DNA from: Alitta virens
Taxonomy: Eukaryota; Annelida; Polychaeta; Phyllodocida; Nereididae
DNA: 64,000 nucleotides
Assembly: GCA_932294295.1 (NCBI GenBank)
Contig: OW028579.1
Location: forward strand, 34,297,250-34,361,249
Reading direction: 5' to 3'
Position numbers and translations under genes: made by a program. Every line of letters begins with the position of its first letter. Position 1 is the stretch's first letter. The notes beneath the pieces are model-generated. The model was not told the DNA's origin, did not search any database, and saw only the letters and a list, made by a program, of their open reading frames with translations. Positions 59,701 to 64,000 of this stretch are shown one piece after another.

Positions 59701-61354
59701 AGAATGAAATTTTTGTGAAAAGGGCTCTTATACATCCTTGAATTATTGTTTCCTTATGAAATCAGTTATCTTTTAACATTCCAGGAAGATGCTATTATTA
59801 GCCGAATGGCAAATATGACAACATTTTCTTATTTTTATTTAGGACTTTAAAAAGCCTTCCAAATTTTTTGCAGACTTGATGGGGCTGTCACACTGTCACG
59901 TATAAGACCCATGTATGACGAAGGATGAATATTTTTTTTGCTCTTGGTCATCTTCGGATTCACTCGCCAAGCATTTTACGTGGGTAGGGCAAAATTTTTA
60001 AACATGTTTAAAATTTAGCCGGATGTTCTAAGAGTGAATTGTTCATATTAATTACATAACTCAGTAGAGGTGTGATCTACGTATGTTCTACGACCGTTCT
60101 ACGACTGTTCTAGGATCGTTCAACGACCGTTCTACTACTGTTCTACGACCGCTCTATGACCATTCTATGACCATTCTACGACCGTTCTACATACATATGT
60201 GGTCACACATGGTCATACTTGAACCACTCACAAGTGCGATCTGCATGCGATCAACGAGTGCTTGACGGATGCTTTATGGATGCCTTATGGATGCCTTATG
60301 GATGCCTTATGGATGCCTTATAGATGCCTTATTGATGCCTGATGGATGCCTGATGGATGCCTGATGGACGGACGATCTGTGAGTGTTTGACCGACGATTG
60401 GCGAGCGTTTGACAGATGATTGGCGAACGACCTACGACTGCCTACCGTATGGTCATGGACAAGTACAGACCATTTTTTACGTCCATCATCATACATGACA
60501 GTGTGATAGCCCCTTGACATTTTTCCCTTTGCTAACCTTTTCTTGTTGTGTGCCTATGACATATTATTCAAGTTGAGATAAACCCTCGGTAAATATAGGC
60601 TAAGTGTACATACCCGCAAAAGACACTATTCCGCGGGAATCAAGGTACATTAGTACCATTGGCCCATCCTTCTCATTCCTCTTGGTAATCTAGGATTGTA
60701 GAGATATTAAGCAGGCATTTTCATGAAAAGATGATATAAAAACCAAATGCAATTATTTAAGGTAAATTATCCATCCCCTTTTTGAAATATTTTAATCAAA
60801 CTATTTATTTTACTAACAGAGGGCCCTGTGATAGATAAGCAATACTTAACAGGTTATAACCCTCAGTAAATACATTTTTATCTATTTACAGACCAAAATA
60901 TAATGGCAGTTGCATGGCCTTCTAGTTAAGGCATTGGTCTGTTAGTACACTGGCTGGCTCTTCTGACAGATTATGTTTGCCCCTGGCAGCTGGTTATTGG
61001 CCATATAAGCTGAAGAATATGTACTAGACATAGACCTGTTTAGTCCACACATAGAAATAGACATAAGAAAGATTAATTCATTGACACTCAGGCTGTCCCT
61101 GACTGTGGTAAACATATTATCCTACTGAACAAAATAAAAAATGCTGAACAGATGCCAGTGGTGTTGCTAATAGTAGACATACTAAATAGTAGACATACTA
61201 AATTTATTAATAAATTCATTGTCGCTTGACCTGCATCCCAGTTTCCTGTTTCCCTGAATTAAGATCTGGATAATGATTATAGCCTTACCGTTTCAGCTAA
61301 TGTTTTGAGACGTCTTGCTCGCTTATTTTGTTCTTTCTTCATTAGTTTTGGCAT
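41508..61354 (-). CDS. Unrecognised nine-exon gene with WWP motif and C2H2 zinc finger
   Basis: Reconstructed minus-strand gene with exons 61354-61289, 60689-60614, 59573-59484, 56470-56324, 54911-54819, 54708-54635, 42854-42539, 42227-42076 and 41615-41508. Every junction has AG/GT sites and the phases (0,1,1,1,1,0,1,0) agree throughout, giving 1122 coding bases, about 373 residues and a stop. The N-terminus is basic (MKKEQNKRARRLK), followed by a segment with VLMYLDSRG, an acidic stretch EEGTEEELQKWGW, a cysteine pair in NRCVCPSQ and the motif QPVWWPQDVAF. The C-terminal third has basic clusters (TLRKRVRD, KYRKKKETKRK) and a zinc finger. Nuclear nucleic-acid binding is inferred from the finger and basic clusters. 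The family is not recognised. The start is uncertain, since the first ATG directly follows a splice acceptor. The 11.8-kb intron between exons 6 and 7 is the weakest link. Confidence 0.7.
41741..41842. mobile_element. 98-bp MITE in the E9-E10 intron (parent unit)
   Basis: Terminal inverted repeats CCCAGATAGCAT and ATGCTATCTGGG bound a sequence of about 100 bp. The same element lies at the same place in every 2-kb unit (31698, 33722, 35747, 37772, 39796) and alone at 59267-59364. Too small to encode a transposase; the superfamily cannot be assigned. Confidence 0.8.
42076..42227 (-). CDS. Exon E9: C2H2-type zinc finger
   Basis: 152 nt, phase 1 to 0. Acceptor TTTCAATTTCAG/GATCG, donor CCTG/GTATGT. 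Encodes a finger with C-x2-C-x12-H and further histidines (CVVCKQWYLNVYHHLQHVHH), followed by a helix MSNLAEPLLAAESKIQHLK. Finger plus trailing helix suggests DNA or RNA binding. Unlike the copies in units A-E, the frame stays open to the donor. Confidence 0.8.
42539..42854 (-). CDS. Exon E8 of the WWP/zinc-finger gene (basic segment)
   Basis: 316 nt, phase 0 to 1. Acceptor TGTAATTTCAG/GTGACA, donor GGAG/GTAATT. The reading begins VTMAGQRPRQAKANFMRKME and is rich in Lys, Arg and Glu, with likely nuclear-localisation clusters (TLRKRVRD, PPKQRK, YRKKKETKRKVV). It is the parent of the truncated copies in units A-E. An ATG at 42848 near the exon start means that a separate short transcript starting here is possible. 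Confidence 0.72.
42855..43841. other. Intron sequence, left part of the 11.8-kb intron
   Basis: No exon seen. 43360-43530 has a weak tandem repetition of CTCCCAGTTCTACTTCCGAG and related segments with a spacing of about 55-65 bp. Several GCTATCCAGT-like words occur between 43600 and 43840, one of which became the SINE target. Confidence 0.45.
43842..44008 (-). mobile_element. tRNA-derived SINE, family 1, copy 4 (internally deleted)
   Basis: It is flanked by a perfect 13-bp target-site duplication TAGCTATCCAGTA at 43829-43841 and 44009-44021. The head (GTGCCTAGCTCAGTGATAGC on minus) and the tail are kept. The segment between the CATTGCCATGGT part and the GCAGAAATACAG part is shortened relative to the other copies, and the B box is degraded. 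Confidence 0.9.
44022..45228. other. Intron sequence without recognised features
   Basis: AT-rich. Short open frames only, none with splice signals in a matching phase. Confidence 0.45.
45229..45415 (-). mobile_element. tRNA-derived SINE, family 2, copy 1
   Basis: The minus-strand head reads GGGTGGCCTAGTGGTAAGGC (A box) and then CCCGGGTTCAAATTCC (B box). The body (CACCCTTCATGAGTAACATC, CAGCTGGATGTTG) is shared with 52550-52730. No clear target-site duplication is visible, and the tail boundary at the CCATGGATGGG motif is approximate. Confidence 0.75.
45745..45830 (-). repeat. Possible satellite-monomer relic in an intron
   Basis: On the minus strand the stretch CAGCAAAAACTAGCAAAAAT matches the hairpin region of the satellite monomer. 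Upstream words ATCCATGAA and CTAGCAAAAG recall the same region, but the rest does not align well. A chance match cannot be excluded. Confidence 0.35.
46384..47119. mobile_element. TTAA-flanked inverted-repeat element 1 (736 bp)
   Basis: The termini are AGGGACAGTAT at the left and ATACTGCCCTT at the right, forming an imperfect inverted repeat. TTAA lies on both sides (46380-46383 and 47120-47123). A TTAA target is typical of piggyBac and Kolobok transposons. The element has no transposase; its longest frame is a 73-codon shadow. It is a non-autonomous copy. Confidence 0.7.
47124..47784. mobile_element. TTAA-flanked inverted-repeat element 2 (661 bp)
   Basis: The inverted termini AGTGATATGATGTC and GACTTCATATCACT match at all but one position. 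TTAA flanks both ends (47120-47123 and 47785-47788). The left TTAA is the same four bases that end element 1, so the two elements abut. No transposase; frames of 86 and 69 codons on opposite strands lack support. Confidence 0.72.
47789..48589. other. Intron sequence without recognised features
   Basis: AT-rich, with a G run at 48182-48194. No exon evidence. Confidence 0.45.
48590..48728 (+). repeat. Isolated satellite-monomer relic, 28 kb from the array
   Basis: AACTAGTTTTCAGCAAAAAC, AAAAATGCTATCT, AAGTTGATGAGCATTTATTT, CACCTGGGTAACTGCTT and AAAAGCAATA occur in monomer order with matching spacing over about 130 bp. It resembles the decayed edge type (CCTGGGTAACTGCTTGG) more than the core type. 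Confidence 0.8.
48729..52549. other. Intron sequence with microsatellites
   Basis: No exon evidence. It contains a GATA run (50245-50270, with more scattered to 50300), a TATC run (50900-50917), TTCTA repeats (50455-50480), a CTG run (49541-49559) and a dispersed word CTCATACTCCCATGCAGCTT (50647) that also occurs near 45987 and, inverted, near 46780. Confidence 0.5.
50245..50270. repeat. GATA microsatellite
   Basis: About six uninterrupted AGAT units followed by imperfect ones. Confidence 0.9.
52550..52730 (-). mobile_element. tRNA-derived SINE, family 2, copy 2 (degraded)
   Basis: The minus-strand head is CTGGCCTAATGGTTAAGGCA. The B-box region is damaged, but the body GGGTGCTCTTCATAAGCCAC and the CCATGGATGGG end match the copy at 45229-45415. 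Confidence 0.65.
52731..53971. other. Intron or 3' flank sequence
   Basis: No exon seen below E7. It includes a near-palindrome at 53714-53753 and a G run at 53803-53820. Confidence 0.45.
53714..53753. repeat. Near-perfect 40-bp palindrome around CATGGAGGT
   Basis: The left arm GTTAAACCATGGAGGT and the right arm ACCTCCATTGTTAAAC are inverted copies with few mismatches around an AT-rich centre. Related palindromes lie at 55513-55536 and 58648-58660. Confidence 0.7.
53972..54106 (-). CDS. Possible alternative terminal exon E7
   Basis: Acceptor TTCATTTTCCAG precedes GCTTTC. From there the frame set by E6 stays open for 44 codons to a TAA, starting AFRLHGAFVVNMVNLQ and ending TRWFSTGLRLS. If used, it would give a shorter protein of about 226 residues without the zinc finger. 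A 44-codon open stretch can occur by chance, so this is a candidate only. Confidence 0.4.
   Translation of the reverse strand, partial: AFRLHGAFVVNMVNLQAVLLFRIGSFEWHEKGKTRWFSTGLRLS
54163..54252. repeat. Paired poly-C and poly-G runs
   Basis: A run of C at 54163-54176 and a run of G ending at 54252 lie some 60 bp apart. They can pair with each other or, for G, form quadruplex-like structure. Such runs are also frequent assembly-error sites. Confidence 0.75.
54301..54587. mobile_element. 287-bp MITE in the E6 downstream intron
   Basis: The long terminal inverted repeats begin AGTGCAGTATAGCGGACCCA and end (inverted) with GGTCC, ACTATACTGCACT. Similarity runs for about 37 bp, through AAATTTATG and CATATTT, with two mismatches. 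The interior has no coding capacity. Confidence 0.82.
54635..54708 (-). CDS. Exon E6 of the WWP/zinc-finger gene
   Basis: 74 nt, phase 1 to 0. Acceptor TTTTATTTAG/ATGATGG, donor AAACAG/GTAAAT. Only 110 bp separate it from E5. Encodes DGCSVLQKPDMVKVIKAYIQ then ASKQ, an apparent helix. It can continue in phase either into E7 (54106) or into E8 (42854). Confidence 0.82.
54819..54911 (-). CDS. Exon E5 of the WWP/zinc-finger gene
   Basis: 93 nt, phase 1 to 1. Acceptor TTCTTCTTCAG/GTAACA, donor AAAGAC/GTAAGT. Encodes NIVKVKYFWDRAEQPVWWPQ then DVAFESPSKR. Four tryptophan or phenylalanine residues in the WDRAEQPVWWP region give it the look of a conserved domain core. Confidence 0.85.
54912..55701. 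other. Intron E4-E5, part
   Basis: No exon evidence outside the palindrome at 55513. Confidence 0.4.
55513..55536. repeat. Perfect 24-bp palindrome
   Basis: CATGGAGGTATT is followed immediately by its exact reverse complement with no spacer. Confidence 0.85.
55702..56110. mobile_element. 11-bp-repeat inverted-repeat family, member Z (one end only)
   Basis: The left terminus CTAAAGGGGGTGTCACACTG continues TCACGTATAAGACCTACG, as in members X and Y. The matching right terminus is missing, so the element is truncated. The interior has an 11-bp tandem (TATGTAGGTTC, about four copies from 56038) and words shared with X, such as ATGCTCCTTGTCA and TAAGATGCTCC. The right limit is approximate. Confidence 0.7.
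56324..56470 (-). CDS. Exon E4 of the WWP/zinc-finger gene
   Basis: 147 nt, phase 1 to 1. Acceptor ATTTTTTCTAG, donor AAAATG/GTTAGT. Encodes GESKLQKYAARPLDRNLFEE, then GTEEELQKWGWAELRNAINR and CVCPSQQN. The other two frames contain a stop or give unlikely peptides, and this is the only frame joining both neighbours. Confidence 0.85.
56471..57767. other. Intron E3-E4, part
   Basis: AT-rich, nothing recognised. Confidence 0.4.
57768..58489. mobile_element. 11-bp-repeat inverted-repeat family, member X (complete)
   Basis: Termini of about 42 bp: CTAAAGGGGCTGTCACACTG on the left, and CAGTGTGAC-type sequence ending CCCCTTTTAG on the right (AGTGTGACACCCCTTTTAG). TAA occurs on both sides and could be a 3-bp target duplication. 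The interior holds about ten copies of an 11-bp unit TCTACGAGCAT at 58088-58196. It is unusually CpG-rich for this window. No transposase. Confidence 0.85.
58648..58660. repeat. Short ATGGAGCCTCCAT hairpin
   Basis: 6-bp arms around one base, followed by GGTATAATTA. It shares the CCTCCATGG core with the larger palindromes at 53714 and 55513. Confidence 0.45.
59267..59364. mobile_element. 98-bp MITE, solo copy
   Basis: The left end is CCCAGATAGCATTCCAAATC, the interior GTTGTTTCTATG and the right end ATGCTATCTCAG. It has the same length and termini as the copies in the 2-kb units, and lies in intron E2-E3... E3 side, about 120 bp from exon E3. Confidence 0.8.
59484..59573 (-). CDS. Exon E3 of the WWP/zinc-finger gene
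   Basis: 90 nt, phase 1 to 1. Acceptor AATTATTCAG/GGTCATC, donor GGCAAG/GTAAGTC. Encodes SSEMIDFLKTDNNLNKFSQT and AENMSLGRQ. The first glycine is split across the junction with E2. Confidence 0.8.
59880..60514. mobile_element. 11-bp-repeat inverted-repeat family, member Y (complete)
   Basis: The left end is TGGGGCTGTCACACTGTCAC, the right end ATGACAGTGTGATAGCCCC. Two separate 11-bp tandem arrays lie inside: CGTTCTACGAC (60083-60193, about ten copies) and GATGCCTTATG (about 60258-60366, about nine copies). TTGA occurs on both sides. No transposase. Confidence 0.85.
60614..60689 (-). CDS. Exon E2 of the WWP/zinc-finger gene
   Basis: 76 nt, phase 0 to 1. Acceptor AATCCTAG/ATTACC, donor GCGG/GTATGT. 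Encodes ITKRNEKDGPMVLMYLDSRG and continues IVSFA. The hydrophobic VLMYLDSRGIVSF run looks like a beta hairpin of a folded domain. Confidence 0.8.
60903..61075 (+). mobile_element. Possible degraded family-2-like SINE
   Basis: GCATGGCCTTCTAGTTAAGG resembles the A-box region of family 2 (GGCCTAATGGTTAAGGC), but the B box is not convincing. Weak call. Confidence 0.3.
61289..61354 (-). CDS. Exon E1 of the WWP/zinc-finger gene
   Basis: 66 nt, 22 codons, phase 0 to 0. Acceptor TTTTTCAG precedes ATGCC; donor ACG/GTAAGG. It encodes a highly basic segment beginning MPKLMKKEQNKRARRLK. Because an acceptor abuts the ATG, either this is the first coding exon after a 5'UTR intron or more coding sequence lies upstream. 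Confidence 0.75.
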
Positions 61355-62347
61355 CTGAAAAATGAGATCTCAAGAAATTCATATATGTAAGATTCAAATC
61401 GGGGGCCAGCCCAAGAACAGGGGCCAGTCCCTAATCAGGGGCTAGTTAGTTTGTGATGTCATCAATTTCAATTTGCATATTTCACACTTATGAAAATATT
61501 GCACACCTAACCAATGTTTAAAATTCTATGTTGTACAGTTATTATTGTCCATTGTGTTACCTGGTACATTTTTTTTGCCTTCTATATTGAAGAATAAAAA
61601 TATTGTATTATACAATTGTTTATGTTAACTTTTCATTTATGGATCTAATCTGTGGTCCTTTTTCTAAGATTCGTTTATCCATTATTGCCATTTCATTAAC
61701 CACATACACAGAGCTTTCATGGCTAAATTGCACTTAAATCCAGGTTGTTTAGTAAGCATATTATCTGTTTCGTATGCAAATTATCTGTTGTGATTGGTAG
61801 AAAGAACTTGAGACGTCTGTTAGGTCAATTTGCATGTTTGTACATAATCTAGTTACCCATTAGACCTGTGAATCAATTTTTCTAGCCTCTGTGACTGACT
61901 TGGCCAAAAAATGACTGACTTGACTGACTTATTCGAATAGCCAAAAGCAAAATGATTTTGCTCATGTATCTGACATGTTAGTTATGAATAGATGACAGTT
62001 ATATCCGAAAGAGGGATTATATAACAATTTTGTGGGTTATATCCCTATTCTGAAGACAGAGGATTATAAGCAACAAGTTGAAAATCTTAAATTAACATCT
62101 GACTTTGAGGGATACAACTAACTTATTCTCTATTTAATACAAATAATATGTCTGATGGGGTGAGATCAGAAAAATAGGCATATTTACTCATTTTTATTGA
62201 TAGTTTGAGTTTTTTTTATTGTCTTTATTACACAAGAAAATTTTAATTTACACTCATGAGGGATCAAGTTAACATTATGGTTATATCTCTCTTAGAACAA
62301 GCATATATCTATGTCAGATATAATGGCCTCCATATAAATACACTTAC

Positions 62348-62368
62348 CTTTAATGTTTCAGAAATTTG
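62348..62368 (-). other. Candidate upstream micro-exon of the WWP/zinc-finger gene
   Basis: On the minus strand TTGACAG precedes 21 nt encoding QISETLK, followed by a strong donor AAAG/GTAAGTG. The phase fits exon E1 (… TLK, then MPKL). Alternatively the exon starts further upstream and is 5'UTR, because an in-frame TGA lies just before. Confidence 0.3.
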
Positions 62369-62658
62369 CTGTCAATGTTCCTTCTAAGCCCACTAGCCTT
62401 GTAATAATATTTTCCAACACTTTTAATGTTTTGGGATATCTAGCCTGTGATAAATTTTGGCCAGTCATGCCATAAAAACCACCTGGTTGATCACAAGGGT
62501 AACAGACATGAGCAGGATTTTAGTACCAATGATGATACAGTGGAACCCCAAATACAGTCATTCTCATAATTAAGACCACCTTTAAGTTATTTCCTTAAAT
62601 ACAATGTCTTTAGCTGTGTGCATTGCACCATTACATTATATAACAATGATAAAACATG

Positions 62659-62693
62659 TATATATATATATATATATATATATTGCTTTCATC
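62659..62693. repeat. TA microsatellite
   Basis: Uninterrupted TA dinucleotides after ACATG. Confidence 0.9.
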
Positions 62694-64000
62694 ACCTCAT
62701 AGCACAGTACCAACTGAATTAGTATTAATTTCCAACTTAAGTTTACTTGTCATGCAATTCATGTTGTTATTCTATTATTGCAATGATACTATAATTGTCT
62801 AAAATGCTATTTATGTTATTACTCGTTTATTAGGAGTATCCAAAGTGACAGTACTGGCTACTGGAAGCTAGCAGTTTCATTGTATATAATCAACTCTTAA
62901 CAAAGGGTTATCAAATTATGTATTTATGGTTGTATTATATGAATTTAGAGAGTTAAAACAGCTCTTAGAACTATTTGGTACATATATATGTTTTTGTTAT
63001 TAGAACAATCATATTGCTTTGCAGAGTTGACAACTGACCATTGATAACTGAGATTTGAATAAACTTAAGAGAACCTAAACTCTCAATTCATGGTTCTGTT
63101 TACATATGCAAATGACATTGCCTTGTTATGTCCACCTAAGTCAGGATTACAAAAATGTCAAATAGGGTTATATGCAACATTGAGAATTATCTCCTACCTT
63201 TTGTTATGAATGCAGCTCCATTACATATTAACTTAGATATGAGATTTAATAAATTTGTTAAAAGTGTGATTAGTGTAATTCTGTTGTTAGAGATGTTTTT
63301 GACAATTGTGGACAAAACATTAGAGAGTTAGTCCTTAGATACAATGTTAATTATATAACAGATATAAATCGAAATGAGAAGCAATGGTTAATAGATGAAT
63401 TGGTTAATTATGATCAGATGCATGTTGGCACTTTATTAGAATTGTTAGCCATATGGGATGGACAGATGGAATGTGAGTTAGATGTTGATAAGGTGGTTCC
63501 ATTATTGAGACACTGTATACTTTTATTTTGTTATTACAATTTTCTTTACAAACGTTTTTTTTTAAATAAACTTATTTTGTTTTTTGGTTTGGTTTTTTTT
63601 ACTGTTTATGCTACTTTGCCACTTACATGTAGGTGTGCAAATAAAAATATAAGTGGATAAATTGATAATAACAGAATAAGGTCTTACAAATTATACATAC
63701 AGATCAAATTTACATTTAATTTCAAAGTCAGTACATATGATTATCTACATATTAATTCTCATGGTTATCTATCAGTCTGATAATCATATTTCTATTATCA
63801 AGGTGTGTGCATGAAGTTCTAATTCTTCTTGAATTGCAGTCGACAAAAGGATAATTTCTCTTATGTTTCCAATTATTTGGATATATTTTTTGGATAAATA
63901 TCTTACATGGAAAGGTATAACAAAGATATGAATCTGTAAAACATGCATGCAGGTATATTTGTGGTTTAAATCTTGAGGTTTGGGAAAATATGAACTTTAT

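Larger units (their letters stand above)
61360..64000. other. AT-rich sequence upstream of E1
   Basis: Apart from the candidate micro-exon, I see no exon or mobile element with defined ends. A TA microsatellite lies at 62659-62693. An 86-codon plus-strand open frame at 63400-63660 has a hydrophobic end but no other support. Confidence 0.45.

Noticed and set aside
63400..63660. 86-codon plus-strand frame with hydrophobic C-terminus
   Set aside because: AT-rich sequence with a poly-T-encoded Phe/Leu run and nothing supporting translation.

Overview
The window is AT-rich nuclear DNA from a metazoan. It shows GT-AG introns with short, phase-matched coding exons, tRNA-derived SINEs with target-site duplications, several families of short inverted-repeat elements, and a large satellite array. 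The sequence style (abundant non-coding repeats, poly-G/C runs, GATA and TA microsatellites) suggests an invertebrate, probably marine, but nothing here fixes the phylum. No bacterial operon, rRNA gene or CRISPR array is visible.

Layout. 1-20400 is a satellite array with a monomer of about 380 bp. Its left part (1-10964) is a higher-order repeat: a 12-monomer, 4533-bp unit present twice in full and once in part, with almost no differences between copies. From 10965 to about 18100 the monomers are individually diverged, and from 18190 to 20400 they are badly decayed, so the array ages toward its right edge. One 92-bp piece at 18101-18192 is inverted. 20400-29200 is a mosaic of small tandem repeats, two related cassettes of heptamer-based minisatellite, a segmental duplication, dispersed repeats and SINEs; I find no convincing gene there. 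29200-31700 holds nested tandem repeats with a period of about 190 bp.

31508-61354 is dominated by one minus-strand gene that I reconstructed exon by exon. Nine coding exons (61354 down to 41508) have good splice sites, and every intron phase matches, giving about 373 residues. The first six exons carry a basic N-terminus and a conserved-looking Trp-Trp-Pro motif. The last three carry a lysine/arginine-rich segment, a C2H2-type zinc finger and a short C-terminal segment. I do not recognise the protein. Directly downstream, the last three exons with their introns have been amplified into a head-to-tail array of about 2025-bp units (31698-41740). The copies are frame-disrupted pseudo-exons, nearly identical to one another, and become more diverged toward the intact parental exons.

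The introns of the gene (42855-61288) hold most of the mobile DNA: SINEs with target-site duplications, two abutting TTAA-target inverted-repeat elements (46384-47119 and 47124-47784), a 287-bp MITE, a 98-bp MITE that is also built into every 2-kb unit, three members of an inverted-repeat family whose interiors consist of 11-bp tandem repeats, and a relic of the satellite monomer far outside the array. 61360-64000 is AT-rich non-coding DNA, possibly with the upstream 5' part of the gene.
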